This document shows, in pieces, positions 9,065-17,928 of a stretch of 19,222 bases of DNA. The DNA is taken from NCBI GenBank assembly GCA_946886075.1, contig CAMPHR010000048.1, forward strand, positions 1 to 19,222, written 5' to 3'. Under the pieces are notes generated by a model. That model was not told the DNA's origin and did not search any database. It saw only the letters and a list, made by a program, of their open reading frames with translations. Origin of the DNA: an uncultured Novosphingobium sp. (GTDB lineage Bacteria > Pseudomonadota > Alphaproteobacteria > Sphingomonadales > Sphingomonadaceae). The position numbers were made by a program, and so were the translations under genes. Position 1 is the stretch's first letter. Every line of letters begins with the position of its first letter.

Positions 9065-12000
9065 GAAGACCTCCGCCCTCCAACCGCTCGCAGGCGCGCA
9101 GGCGCGCGCGGCATCGCCCGATGCGCATGTGTGGCTGTCAGCGTCCGCGGGAACGGGGAAGACCCACGTCCTGACCGCCCGCGTGTTCCGCCTGTTGCTG
9201 CAAGGCGTCCGGCCGGAAAACATCCTCTGCCTCACCTTCACCAAGGCGGGCGCGGCGGAGATGGCCGACCGCATCCACGATCGCCTAGCCGCCTGGGTCC
9301 AGATGGAGGAGGGCGAGCTATTCGAGGATCTCGAGGCGCTGCACGAAGATAGCGGCCCGGAAGCGCGCGACCGCGCCCGCCGCCTTTTCGCCGAAGTGCT
9401 GGAATCCACCGGCGGCGGCCTTCGCATCCAAACCATTCATGGGTTCTGCCAGCAGCTGCTGACCGCTTTCCCGCTCGAAGCCGATCTACCGCCCGGCTTC
9501 CGGCCTCTGGACCAACGGGAACAGGCGGCGCTCGCCCGCCAGACGTTAGCCGATCTTGCCGTGCGCGCGCAGGACCAGGGCGACGATAGCATCATGGAGG
9601 CGCTGCAGGCGATCAGCCTCCGTCTGGGTGAAGGCGGCGCCGAGCAGTTCCTGTTACGCTGTGCCGCCCATCTTTCCGCTCTGGAGCAACTCCCTGAAGA
9701 CATTGCCCCCTGGCTCTACCGCGAACTCGATCTGCCTGATGGTGACGTCATGGCGCATCTTGCCAGCCAGTGTGAAGATGCGCAGTTCGACATGCGGACC
9801 TTGGCCTGGATCGCACAGGCCAATGCGGATTGGGGCACCGGTCGCGCCCTGGAACGCTGCGACCGCATAGCCCGTTGGCGAGCAATGAACGCGCTGGAGC
9901 GAGCCGAAGCGCTTGCCGATCTCCACGGAGCATGGGCCAAAGCAGATGGCGACATCATCGCGGCCAAGGGCTGGGTTCCCCCCATCGATGGCTATGGAGA
10001 GGCAAGCGCTCGCCTGCATTCCAGCTGCGCCGAACTGCTGAGCATCAAGGCGCTCGCCGCCTACGCCGATCTGCTCGGCCAGGCCCTCCACGCTGGCCGC
10101 GCCTATGCCCGCGCCTATCATGAAGCCAAGCAGCTTGCCGGAGCGGTAGACTTCAACGACCTCATCGCCCGCACCGCAGACCTTTTGTCCCAGCCCGGCA
10201 TCGCCGACTGGATCCGCTACAAGCTCGATCAGCGTATCGACCATATCATGGTGGATGAGGCGCAGGACACGAATGTCAGCCAGTGGCAGATCGTCGGCGC
10301 GCTCGCGGCCGAGTTCTTCGCGGGCGAAGGCGCCAAGGGCGATCGCGTCCGCACCATCTTCACCGTCGGCGACTTCAAGCAGGCGATTTTCGGCTTTCAG
10401 GGCACCAGCCCGCAAGCCTTCGCCGCTGCGCAAATAGCCTTCCAGCGCCATGCGGAGGATGCCGACCACATCTTCCACGACCTGTCACTTGAACGCAGCT
10501 TCCGATCCACGCCCGCCGTTCTCGACGTCGTCGACCAGACCATCGCCACCCTCAGCGCCGAGCGGCTCGGCCTTATTTCCGGCAACGTCCAGCATATCAG
10601 CGCCAACCGCTTCCCCGGCGAGGTGCTGCTGTGGAAACCCACCATCGCGGGCCTGTCCGACGATGCCGAAGGGGAGGAGGATTGGGCCGCCGATCAGGAA
10701 CGGCAGCTCGCCCAGAATATCGCGCGGCAGATCAGCCAGTGGATCGATGACGGCATGATGCTGGAAAGCCGTGGTCGGCCCGTCACCGCTGGCGACATCA
10801 TGATCCTTGTCCGCCGCCGCAGCGAACTCGCGCGACTGATCGTCGCACGCCTCTATGAGGAAGGCGTCGCCGTGGCCGGGATCGACCGCCTTCGCCTTAA
10901 CGCGCCACTTGCCGTGCGCGACCTGCTCTCCGCGCTACGTTTCGCCGTGCAGCCGGAGGATGACCTCAATCTCGCCTCGCTGCTGGTGTCGCCGCTGATC
11001 GGTTGGTCGCAGGATGATCTCATGGCACGCGCCATGAACCGGCGCATCGGCCTGTGGCAGCATCTCACCCGCACACTTGACGAAGACCTGCTCGCCCCGC
11101 TGCGAGCCCTGCTGAACCGTGCGGACCTGACCACGCCCTATCGCTATCTTGAAGCCATCCTGTCCGGGCCGATGGAAGGACGCCGCCGCCTCATCGAACG
11201 GCTCGGCATCGAAGCCGCCGATCCGATCGAGGAACTGCTCAACGCCGCGCTCACATTTGAAACCGATGATCATCCCTCCTTGCAGCGTTTCGTCGATTGG
11301 TTCGACCGGGGTGAGGTGGAGATTGTTCGTGACGCCGCGGCTCAGGGGGATTCGCTACGGCTGCTGACGGTGCACGGCGCGAAGGGCCTGCAAGCGCCGG
11401 TCGTCATCCTCGCCGACGCTTGCCTTGATCCGGACGCGGGCGCGCGCAGTGACTCGCTTGAATGGAACAGCCTCCCCATCCTTGCCCCACGCAAGTCGGA
11501 GCGGCTCGGGCCGATCGGCCAAGTCCTGGAAGAGGCCAAAGCCGCCGAGCGGGAGGAGCATTGGCGGCTTCTCTACGTGGCGCTGACGCGTGCTGAAGAA
11601 AAGTTGGTCGTCACCGGCTCGCTTGGCCCGCGCGCGCGCGGCATGGCGCAACCGGAAAGCTGGTTCACCGCTGTTGAAAATGCGCTAACGGCCTTGGGCG
11701 CGGAGTGGGAGGATGATCCGCTTTGGGGAGCGCGCCGCCGCTGGCAGGGATTGGAGACGCTGCCTCCGCGTGCGCCTGAAAAGATCACGGCCGTTGAAAG
11801 CATCGCGACGATCGAGCCCGAATGGCTGCGCCAATCGGCACCCGAAGAAGCACGCCCGCCGCGACCTCTCGCCCCGTCAGCGCCGGTCGAGGACGACGTG
11901 CCCTATCCCCCGCCAACGCCTGCGATGAAGGCGGCCAGTGACCGGGGCCGCTGGCTTCACGCCCTGTTCGAACGATTGCCGGACGTTCCCCCCGGCGAGC

Positions 12001-12485
12001 GCCACGAACGGGTCGATCGCTGGCTGGAGCAGCATGGTGCCAATGACGCGTCCTTGCGTCATGACGTCATCGCGCAAGCCCTGCGCGTGATAGAAGATGG
12101 CGCCTTCGCCTCCCTCTTCGCGCCCGGCGCCCTTGCGGAAGCACCGGTTGCGGCGGTGGTGGGGGACATCGTCGTATCCGGCACCGTGGACAGGCTCTGC
12201 GTCGGCCCGGATCTCGTCCAGGTCGTGGATTTCAAGACAGGCCGCATCGCGCCCTTGGGCATCGATGAAGTTCCAGCCGCGCACGTCCGTCAGATGGCCG
12301 CTTATGCAGCCGCGCTGCAGGTGATCTTCCCTGATCGCAGGATCGAAGCCGCCCTGCTTTACACCAGCGCCCCGCGCCTCATCACGCTTCCGGCCGATCT
12401 GCTGGCTGCGCACAAGCCCGGCTTTCCTCCCACGCAGGAGAATTTGCCGCTTTCACCCGTTGAGACGGATGCGTCATCATCCTAG
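9045..12485 (+). CDS. addA: AddA, UvrD-type helicase-nuclease subunit of AddAB
   Basis: AddA is the 3'-5' motor and second nuclease of the AddAB resection machine. The 1146-aa protein shows superfamily 1A motifs in order: a Q-motif-like Gln19, Walker A SASAGTGKT (32-40, Lys39), LTFTKAGAAEM (motif Ia), IHGFCQQLL, VDEAQDTN (403-410, Walker B), GDFKQAIFGFQG, TVHGAKGLQ (775-783) and LLYVALTRAEEKL (842-854, Arg849). A RecB-type nuclease follows: VDRL (D1049), VVDFKTGR (D1062, K1064) and Q1083 in RQMAAY. Helicase and nuclease both look active. The start at 9045 is set by a strong GGAGGA Shine-Dalgarno (9034-9039, 5-nt spacing) lying inside addB; ATG 9057 is a weaker choice. The protein is complete and of usual length for alphaproteobacterial AddA. 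Confidence 0.97.
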   Translation: MAATMARKTSALQPLAGAQARAASPDAHVWLSASAGTGKTHVLTARVFRLLLQGVRPENILCLTFTKAGAAEMADRIHDRLAAWVQMEEGELFEDLEALHEDSGPEARDRARRLFAEVLESTGGGLRIQTIHGFCQQLLTAFPLEADLPPGFRPLDQREQAALARQTLADLAVRAQDQGDDSIMEALQAISLRLGEGGAEQFLLRCAAHLSALEQLPEDIAPWLYRELDLPDGDVMAHLASQCEDAQFDMRTLAWIAQANADWGTGRALERCDRIARWRAMNALERAEALADLHGAWAKADGDIIAAKGWVPPIDGYGEASARLHSSCAELLSIKALAAYADLLGQALHAGRAYARAYHEAKQLAGAVDFNDLIARTADLLSQPGIADWIRYKLDQRIDHIMVDEAQDTNVSQWQIVGALAAEFFAGEGAKGDRVRTIFTVGDFKQAIFGFQGTSPQAFAAAQIAFQRHAEDADHIFHDLSLERSFRSTPAVLDVVDQTIATLSAERLGLISGNVQHISANRFPGEVLLWKPTIAGLSDDAEGEEDWAADQERQLAQNIARQISQWIDDGMMLESRGRPVTAGDIMILVRRRSELARLIVARLYEEGVAVAGIDRLRLNAPLAVRDLLSALRFAVQPEDDLNLASLLVSPLIGWSQDDLMARAMNRRIGLWQHLTRTLDEDLLAPLRALLNRADLTTPYRYLEAILSGPMEGRRRLIERLGIEAADPIEELLNAALTFETDDHPSLQRFVDWFDRGEVEIVRDAAAQGDSLRLLTVHGAKGLQAPVVILADACLDPDAGARSDSLEWNSLPILAPRKSERLGPIGQVLEEAKAAEREEHWRLLYVALTRAEEKLVVTGSLGPRARGMAQPESWFTAVENALTALGAEWEDDPLWGARRRWQGLETLPPRAPEKITAVESIATIEPEWLRQSAPEEARPPRPLAPSAPVEDDVPYPPPTPAMKAASDRGRWLHALFERLPDVPPGERHERVDRWLEQHGANDASLRHDVIAQALRVIEDGAFASLFAPGALAEAPVAAVVGDIVVSGTVDRLCVGPDLVQVVDFKTGRIAPLGIDEVPAAHVRQMAAYAAALQVIFPDRRIEAALLYTSAPRLITLPADLLAAHKPGFPPTQENLPLSPVETDASSS

Positions 12486-12488
12486 ATA
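12460..12488 (+). promoter_or_regulatory. Candidate sigma-70-type promoter for trxA inside the 3' end of addA
   Basis: TTGAGA (12460-12465) is separated by 17 nt from TAGATA (12483-12488). The -35 matches the consensus at five of six positions; the -10 is weak, at three of six. The -10 overlaps the addA stop codon TAG (12483-12485). Such a promoter would let trxA be made independently of the long upstream operon. It is prediction from pattern only. Confidence 0.35.
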
Positions 12489-12514
12489 TCCGCCCAACAT
12501 AAGGAGATATAAAT

Positions 12515-12835
12515 ATGGCTACCAAGGCAGTCACCGACACCAGCTTCCAGGCGGACGTGATCGACGCAGACAAGCCCGTGCTTGTCGATTTCTGGGCGGA
12601 ATGGTGCGGCCCGTGCAAGATGATCGGCCCGGCCTTGGAAGAAATCTCCGAGGAACTCGCTGACCAGGTCATCATCGCCAAGATCAACATCGACGAAAAT
12701 CCCGACGCGCCCGGCAAATACGGCGTGCGCGGCATCCCGACGATGATCCTGTTCAAAAATGGCGAAGCAGCCGCCACTAAAGTGGGCGCCGCTCCCAAGA
12801 GCGCGCTCAAAGGCTGGATCGAAAGCGTCCTCTAA
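12515..12835 (+). CDS. trxA: Thioredoxin 1
   Basis: Thioredoxin is the cytosolic dithiol reductant for ribonucleotide reductase, methionine sulphoxide reductases and other enzymes. The 106-aa protein has the classical active site [11 protein letters not shown] with C31 and C34, and the cis-proline loop RGIPTM (P75). Its length is that of a single-domain TrxA, with no signal peptide. The start is fixed by an ideal Shine-Dalgarno AAGGAG (12501-12506) 8 nt before the ATG, the strongest ribosome-binding site in the window, in line with high expression. It lies 29 nt after addA and is the last plus-strand gene before a convergent spacer. Thioredoxin next to addA occurs in other alphaproteobacteria as far as I recall. 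Confidence 0.97.
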   Translation: MATKAVTDTSFQADVIDADKPVLVDFWAEWCGPCKMIGPALEEISEELADQVIIAKINIDENPDAPGKYGVRGIPTMILFKNGEAAATKVGAAPKSALKGWIESVL

Positions 12836-12848
12836 ATCCCACCTCTTT

Positions 12849-12900
12849 CCCTCTCCCCTTCAGGGGAGAGGGTGCCGAGCGTAGCGAAGGCGGGAGAGGG
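12849..12900. repeat. Dispersed-type palindromic repeat between convergent genes
   Basis: A perfect 10-bp inverted repeat, CCCTCTCCCC (12849-12858) with GGGGAGAGGG (12863-12872), surrounds a TTCA loop. It is followed by TGCCGAGCGTAGCGAAGGCG and a further CGGGAGAGGGG (12890-12900) that could pair with the same CT-rich arm. Elements of this wording are common between genes in sphingomonads and other proteobacteria. It sits between trxA (plus) and the phosphatase gene (minus) and could limit read-through both ways, but neither side has a clear T-run, so it is not a canonical intrinsic terminator. Confidence 0.7.
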
Positions 12901-12943
12901 GAAGGACGCGCCGCCGGAACTACGGCAGCCTCCAAGTCCAACA

Positions 12944-13741
12944 TCAACGAAACAGCATATCCGCCGCCAAGTCCCACAGCCTTGGCGACGAAGCCCCCAA
13001 CAACCCCCGCCGCAAATCGCCCACCATGTAAGGCGATCCATCCAATCGCTGGCAGCGACCGCCAGCTTCGTTCAGGAACAGCGTCCCGGCGGCATGGTCC
13101 CACGGCAGCGTCCGTGCAAACACTGAAACATCATTCTGCCCCAGCACCAGCCGGGGATATTGTTCGGCAGCACAGCGCGGGATGTCCACGACCGCAAACC
13201 GTCCGTCCGCGCGCCGCTGAATATCCGCGCGCTCCTCGTCCGACATGAAATAGACGGCGAGCGCCGCGACCGGAAGCGGATCGCCGCTCTCCCTTGCCTG
13301 AACCTGCTCGCCGTCGATATAGCTGCCCGCGCCCAATGTGGCATGACATAAGCGCCCGGTGAGCGGGTCCAATATCCATCCCGCCAGCGTCGTCCCGGCA
13401 TCCGCCAGCGCGATCATGATGCCGAAGGGCGGTCGCCCCGCCGCGAAATTGCCGGTCCCGTCGATCGGGTCGATGATCCAGTTCAATCCGTCGCCCGCGC
13501 GCTCCAGGATCGCCGGATCGGCTGCACAGGCTTCTTCGCCGATGATCCCGGCTTCGGGCAGGATGCGGCTCAACCCTTCGGCCAGCCTGATCTCGCTTTC
13601 CTTGTCGGCGATCGTGACAAGGTCGTCCGCTGCCTTCTCGCTGATCTCCTCAGCGCGCAGATTCTGGTAGCGCGGCATGACGACGTCCCGCGCGACCTCA
13701 CGCATCAGCGTGGCGACATCGTCATGCAACTCGATCGGCAT
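12944..13741 (-). CDS. Inositol-monophosphatase-family phosphatase (possible histidinol-phosphate phosphatase)
   Basis: This is a Mg2+- and Li+-type phosphomonoesterase of the IMPase superfamily, 265 aa, presumably cytosolic. The metal site is complete: ADKESE (45-50), GEE (68-70), WIIDPIDGTGNF (88-99, with D91 and D94) and PWDHAAGT (213-220, D215). Family members act on inositol phosphate, fructose-1,6-bisphosphate, PAP or histidinol phosphate, and motifs alone do not tell which. The start ATG (13741-13739) overlaps the argJ stop by one base (TGATG), so translation is probably coupled to argJ. That linkage to arginine synthesis makes an amino-acid role, for example HisN-type histidinol-phosphate phosphatase, a reasonable inference but not shown. 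The stop is TGA at 12946-12944. Confidence 0.9.
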   Translation of the reverse strand: MPIELHDDVATLMREVARDVVMPRYQNLRAEEISEKAADDLVTIADKESEIRLAEGLSRILPEAGIIGEEACAADPAILERAGDGLNWIIDPIDGTGNFAAGRPPFGIMIALADAGTTLAGWILDPLTGRLCHATLGAGSYIDGEQVQARESGDPLPVAALAVYFMSDEERADIQRRADGRFAVVDIPRCAAEQYPRLVLGQNDVSVFARTLPWDHAAGTLFLNEAGGRCQRLDGSPYMVGDLRRGLLGASSPRLWDLAADMLFR

Positions 13742-14967
13742 CAGCTGCGATAATCCGCGTTGATCGAGATATATCCATGCGTCAAATCGCAGGTCCAGAC
13801 GGTCGCTCGTCCCTCGCCCAGGGCAAGGTCGACGCCAATCTGGATGTCCTGACCTTTGAGGTGCGCAGCGACGGGCGCTTCATCATACCCTTCCAGCGCC
13901 AGCCCGCCCGAAGCAACCTGCGTCGCGCCAAACCGGATGGCCAGCTTGTCGCGATCGGCAGGCTCGCCCGCCTTTCCGACCGCCATGACGACACGGCCCC
14001 AATTGGCATCCTCGCCCGCAATGGCCGTCTTCACCAGCGGCGAGTTGGCGATGGACATCGCGATCCGGTGGGCGCTCCCGTCGCTCTCCGCGCCTTCAAC
14101 GCTGATCTCGATGAATTTCGACGCGCCCTCGCCATCGCGCACCACCAGATGCGCAAGTTGCAAGCACAGATCGTTCAGCGCCGCCGCAAACGCATCCGCG
14201 CCTGCATCATCCATCGATGCCAGCGGCGCGCTGCCTGCCTTCCCCGTGGCGAAGGCCAGCACCGTATCGCTGGTCGACGTGTCGCTATCGACCGTGATGC
14301 AGGAGAAGGTGCGCCGGTTCGCCGCCGACAGCATCTGCTGGAAAAGCTTCGGCTCGATCGCCGCATCGGTGAAGATATAGCCGAGCATCGTCGCCATGTC
14401 CGGCGCGATCATGCCGGATCCCTTGATGATCCCGACCAGCTCCACGCGCGTGCCGCCGATCATGGCGCTGGTCCGGGCACCCTTGGCATAGGTGTCGGTA
14501 GTGCCGATCGTGTTCGCCGCATCCTCCCAGCTACAGGGCACTGCGGCGAAAGCGGCATCCAGCCCTGCTTCCGCCTTGTCCACCGGCAGCGGAACGCCGA
14601 TCACCCCGGTCGAGGAGACAAAAACGTCCGAAGGCAGGCACCCCAGATGGTTCGCCACCTTGGCCGCAATCGCTTCCACGGCAGCCCGCCCGCGATGGCC
14701 CGTAAAGGCATTGGCGTTCCCCGCGTTCACGACAAGAGCCCGCGCCGACCCAAGCGGTATGGCGTCGCGGCACCACTCTACCTCGGGGGAGGGGCATTTG
14801 CTCTGCGTCGTCACGCCAGCGACAGCCGTGCCCTCCGCCAGCTCGACATAGGTCAGGTCGCACCGGTCCCAATTCTTGTATTGCGCGCGCGCCGCGCGTG
14901 TCGTCACGCCCGCAATGGCGGGAAGATCGGGAAAGGCGGCAGGGGCGAGGGGAGAGCGCTGTGTCAT
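13741..14967 (-). CDS. argJ: Bifunctional glutamate N-acetyltransferase / N-acetylornithine acetyltransferase
   Basis: ArgJ moves the acetyl group from N-acetylornithine to glutamate (and can use acetyl-CoA), giving the cyclic arginine pathway. The 408-aa precursor cleaves itself into alpha and beta chains; the site is visible as KGSGMIAPDMATML (182-195), with cleavage expected between A192 and the nucleophile T193. Also present are the NAGNANAFTG block (81-90), SSTGVIG (118-124) and the usual C-terminal end SINADYRS. The start ATG (14967-14965) is preceded by GCTAAGCCGCGCGC with no Shine-Dalgarno, and a promoter-like pair lies just upstream, so the message may be leaderless. It is transcribed away from secA and is followed, with 1-nt overlap, by the phosphatase gene. 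Confidence 0.97.
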   Translation of the reverse strand: MTQRSPLAPAAFPDLPAIAGVTTRAARAQYKNWDRCDLTYVELAEGTAVAGVTTQSKCPSPEVEWCRDAIPLGSARALVVNAGNANAFTGHRGRAAVEAIAAKVANHLGCLPSDVFVSSTGVIGVPLPVDKAEAGLDAAFAAVPCSWEDAANTIGTTDTYAKGARTSAMIGGTRVELVGIIKGSGMIAPDMATMLGYIFTDAAIEPKLFQQMLSAANRRTFSCITVDSDTSTSDTVLAFATGKAGSAPLASMDDAGADAFAAALNDLCLQLAHLVVRDGEGASKFIEISVEGAESDGSAHRIAMSIANSPLVKTAIAGEDANWGRVVMAVGKAGEPADRDKLAIRFGATQVASGGLALEGYDEAPVAAHLKGQDIQIGVDLALGEGRATVWTCDLTHGYISINADYRS

Positions 14968-14973
14968 GCGCGC

Positions 14974-15001
14974 GGCTTAGCGCATATCACCCGCCCGTCA
15001 A
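14974..15001 (-). promoter_or_regulatory. Candidate argJ promoter (possible leaderless transcript)
   Basis: On the minus strand, TTGACG (15001-14996) is followed after 16 nt by TAAGCC (14979-14974). Initiation about 7 nt downstream would fall at or very near the argJ ATG at 14967. The -35 is good and the -10 poor. The lack of any Shine-Dalgarno before the ATG is consistent with a leaderless mRNA. Pattern-based only. Confidence 0.3.
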
Positions 15002-15038
15002 TCATTCCCTCCCCGGGATGTTCCGGACTGCTCATCAA

Positions 15039-15067
15039 TTGACTATCCCACGGCCAAACCCTAAATC
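15039..15067 (+). promoter_or_regulatory. Candidate secA promoter
   Basis: TTGACT (15039-15044) and TAAATC (15062-15067) are spaced by 17 nt. The -35 matches the consensus at five of six positions; the -10 is weaker. A start near 15074 would give a leader of about 57 nt before the secA ATG at 15131. I see no stable attenuator-like hairpin in that leader. Confidence 0.5.
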
Positions 15068-15130
15068 GCCGCGCATATCCGTGTGCGTTGCCTTAACAGG
15101 GTGCGCGCTCCCCTTTTGTCAGGAACTTGC

Positions 15131-17875
15131 ATGTTCGGCGCACTCGCCAAGTCCATCTTCGGATCGTCCAACGAACGTTACGTAAAGTCGCTGGGCAGGA
15201 TCGTCGAACGCATCGCATCTTTTGAGCCCGCCATTTCGGCTATGAGCGATGAGGAACTGACGGCGCAGACCACGCGCTTCCGCGATCGCCTGACGCAGGG
15301 TGAAACGCTTGACGACCTGCTCCCGGAAGCCTTTGCGACGGTGCGCGAAGCGGCCAAGCGCACACTCGGCCAGCGCCACTATGACGTGCAGATGGTCGGC
15401 GGCATCGTCCTCCATCGCGGCGAGATCGCCGAAATGCGCACGGGCGAAGGTAAGACGCTGGTCGCGACCCTCGCCACCTATCTGAACGCTCTGGAAGGGA
15501 AGGGCGTTCACGTCGTCACCGTCAACGACTATCTCGCCAGCCGCGACTGCGAATGGATGGGGCAGGTCTATCGGTTCCTCGGCCTCACCACCGGCGTCAT
15601 CGTGCCCAACCTGTCGGAAGATCAGCGGCGGGAGGCTTACAACGCCGACATCACCTACGCGACGAACAACGAACTCGGCTTCGATTATCTGCGCGACAAT
15701 ATGAAATATGACCGCGCGTCGATGGTGCAGCGGCCCTTCAACTTCGCGATCGTTGACGAGGTGGACTCGATCCTGATCGACGAAGCGCGCACCCCGCTGA
15801 TCATTTCCGGCCCGACCGACGACAAGTCGGAGCTTTATGTCGCCGTCGATGCCATCGTGAAGCGGCTGGATGAGGACGACTATGAAAAGGACGAGAAGCA
15901 GCGCACCGTCACCCTGACCGAAGACGGCACGGAAAAGATCGAGCGATTGCTGGAGGAGGCGGGCCTGCTCGAAGGCGCAAACCTCTACGACTTCGAAAAC
16001 ACCGCCGTCGTCCATCACGTGAACCAGGCGTTGCGCGCTGTCGTGATGTTCCGCCGCGACATCGATTACATCGTGAAAGACGGCAAGGTCATCATCATCG
16101 ATGAGTTCACCGGCCGCATGATGGACGGTCGCCGCTGGTCCGACGGCCTGCACCAGGCGGTGGAAGCCAAGGAAGGCGTGAATATCGAGCCGGAGAACCA
16201 GACTCTCGCCTCGATCACCTTCCAGAATTATTTCCGCATGTACCCGAAGCTGGGCGGCATGACCGGCACGGCCGCGACCGAAGCGACCGAATTCTACGAA
16301 ATCTACAAGATGAACGTCGTCACCATCCCGACCAACCGGCCGGTGCAGCGCGTTGACGAGGAAGACAGCTTCTACAAGAATCTGGAAGACAAGTTCCGCG
16401 GCATCGCCAAGACGATCAAGATCCATGCCGAGCAGGGCCAGCCCGTCCTCGTCGGCACTGTGTCGATCGAAAAGTCGGAAATGCTGTCCGAATTCCTCAA
16501 TCAGGAGGGGGTCAAGCACGCGGTCCTCAACGCCCGCTTCCATGAGAGTGAAGCGCATATCGTCGCGCAGGCGGGCCGGAAGGGCGCCGTCACCATCGCC
16601 ACCAACATGGCGGGGCGCGGCACCGACATCAAGCTTGGCGGCAACCTTGAAATGCGCGTCGAGGACGAATTGCGCGACATGCCGGAAGGGCCGGAGCGCG
16701 AAGCCGCGATCGCCCGCATCGATGCCGAAATCGAGGCTGAAAAGGCCGAAGTGCTCGCCGCCGGTGGGCTCTTCGTGCTCGCGACCGAGCGTCATGAAAG
16801 CCGCCGCATCGACAACCAGCTGCGCGGGCGTTCAGGGCGTCAGGGTGACCCGGGCCTTTCCCGCTTCTACCTCAGCCTCGACGATGACCTCATGCGCATC
16901 TTCGGCCCGGACACCATGTTCGCCAAGATGATCCGCTCGAACCTGGAGGATGGCGAGGCGCTGCCCCCGTCCAAATGGCTCAGCAAGGCGATCGAGACCG
17001 CGCAGAAGAAGGTCGAGGCGCGGAACTACGATATTCGCAAGCAGGTCGTCGAATATGACGACGTCATGAATGACCAGCGCAAGGTCATCTATGAACAGCG
17101 CAGCGACATCATGGATGCCGACACCGTTGACGATGTCGTCACCGACATGCGCCATGAAACCGTCAATGACATTGTCGGCGCATCCTGCCCGCCCGGTACC
17201 TATCCCGAACAGTGGGATATAGAGCGACTAAAGGCCCGCACCGCCGAAATCCTGGAGCTGGAGCCAGACTTCGACGCCTGGCTGGCGGAAGACGCCGTCG
17301 ATCCGGAAATGATCGAGGAACGCCTCAACGCCCTGGCCGATGAAGCGGTCGCCGAAAAGGTCGCCGGGATCGATCCGGAAAACTGGCATATGATCGAAAA
17401 GTCGATTCTGCTGCAGAGCCTCGATCATCACTGGAAGGAGCATCTGTCGACACTCGATGCGCTCCGCCAGGTCGTCCATCTGCGCGCTTATGCGCAAAAG
17501 ACGCCGATCAACGAATATAAGCAGGAAGCCTTCGCGCTGTTCGAACGCATGCTCGGCAACATCCGTGAGGATGTGACCGGCTCCATCGCGCGCGTTCAGT
17601 TCCGCATGGATGGTGGCGATGTCGCGCCGCTGCCGGAGTTCGATCTGCCGGTGCTTCCGGACTTCATCACCACGCACATCGATCCGTTTTCAGGCGAAGA
17701 TAATAGCGGCGACATCGATGCGGGGCAGCTCGGCGGCATCACCACGACGCTACCGCGACCGCCGGTCGGCAATGCCGCGCCGGGTGAGTTCACCGATCTA
17801 AATATCAGCCGCAATGCGCCATGTCCCTGTGGCTCTGGCCAGAAGTACAAGCACTGCCACGGCGCGCTGGCCTGA
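15131..17875 (+). CDS. secA: Preprotein translocase ATPase SecA
   Basis: SecA binds unfolded preproteins and drives them through SecYEG by ATP hydrolysis at the inner membrane. The 914-aa protein has Walker A MRTGEGKT (102-109), with Lys108 at the same number as in E. coli; [12 protein letters not shown] (209-220); [10 protein letters not shown]; the motif VI block [10 protein letters not shown]; and a C-terminal zinc finger [13 protein letters not shown] (898-910, ligands C898, C900, C909 and H910) that contacts SecB and lipids. The frame is open up to a GTG at 15083, but ATG 15131 is chosen: AGGAA (15121-15125) lies 5 nt before it, and the product then begins [14 protein letters not shown] as SecA proteins do. 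It is complete and normal in length, divergent from argJ. Confidence 0.98.
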   Translation: MFGALAKSIFGSSNERYVKSLGRIVERIASFEPAISAMSDEELTAQTTRFRDRLTQGETLDDLLPEAFATVREAAKRTLGQRHYDVQMVGGIVLHRGEIAEMRTGEGKTLVATLATYLNALEGKGVHVVTVNDYLASRDCEWMGQVYRFLGLTTGVIVPNLSEDQRREAYNADITYATNNELGFDYLRDNMKYDRASMVQRPFNFAIVDEVDSILIDEARTPLIISGPTDDKSELYVAVDAIVKRLDEDDYEKDEKQRTVTLTEDGTEKIERLLEEAGLLEGANLYDFENTAVVHHVNQALRAVVMFRRDIDYIVKDGKVIIIDEFTGRMMDGRRWSDGLHQAVEAKEGVNIEPENQTLASITFQNYFRMYPKLGGMTGTAATEATEFYEIYKMNVVTIPTNRPVQRVDEEDSFYKNLEDKFRGIAKTIKIHAEQGQPVLVGTVSIEKSEMLSEFLNQEGVKHAVLNARFHESEAHIVAQAGRKGAVTIATNMAGRGTDIKLGGNLEMRVEDELRDMPEGPEREAAIARIDAEIEAEKAEVLAAGGLFVLATERHESRRIDNQLRGRSGRQGDPGLSRFYLSLDDDLMRIFGPDTMFAKMIRSNLEDGEALPPSKWLSKAIETAQKKVEARNYDIRKQVVEYDDVMNDQRKVIYEQRSDIMDADTVDDVVTDMRHETVNDIVGASCPPGTYPEQWDIERLKARTAEILELEPDFDAWLAEDAVDPEMIEERLNALADEAVAEKVAGIDPENWHMIEKSILLQSLDHHWKEHLSTLDALRQVVHLRAYAQKTPINEYKQEAFALFERMLGNIREDVTGSIARVQFRMDGGDVAPLPEFDLPVLPDFITTHIDPFSGEDNSGDIDAGQLGGITTTLPRPPVGNAAPGEFTDLNISRNAPCPCGSGQKYKHCHGALA

Positions 17876-17884
17876 GTGATTAAC

Positions 17885-17911
17885 CGTCATGCCAGCGAAA
17901 GCTGGCATCTC
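17885..17911 (+). repeat. REP-like 27-bp palindromic element, intact copy downstream of secA
   Basis: This has a perfect 8-bp stem, ATGCCAGC (17889-17896) with GCTGGCAT (17901-17908), around a GAAA tetraloop, flanked by CGTC and CTC. It is the same element as at 1445-1471 (26 of 27, inverted) and 1399-1425 (22 of 27). It begins 9 nt after the secA stop and could protect or end the secA message, although no T-run follows. Confidence 0.87.
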
Positions 17912-17928
17912 GTGCGGCTACGGGCTCG

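Noticed and set aside
12501..12517. Near identity of the trxA ribosome-binding region to the phage T7 gene 10 leader used in expression vectors
   Set aside because: It is a short AT-rich match around an ideal Shine-Dalgarno; the flanking addA and trxA are native and continuous, so it is coincidence, not vector sequence.
13777..15042. 421-codon plus-strand ORF opposite argJ
   Set aside because: It is the mirror of the argJ coding frame in high-GC DNA; its Arg/His-rich translation resembles no family, and argJ on the minus strand has every hallmark motif.
15083..15130. GTG start for a 930-aa SecA
   Set aside because: The extra 16 residues are not SecA-like, and the ATG at 15131 has AGGAA at correct spacing.
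15119..16795. 558-codon minus-strand ORF opposite secA
   Set aside because: Long antisense frames are expected opposite high-GC genes; the secA motifs run through the whole interval on the other strand.
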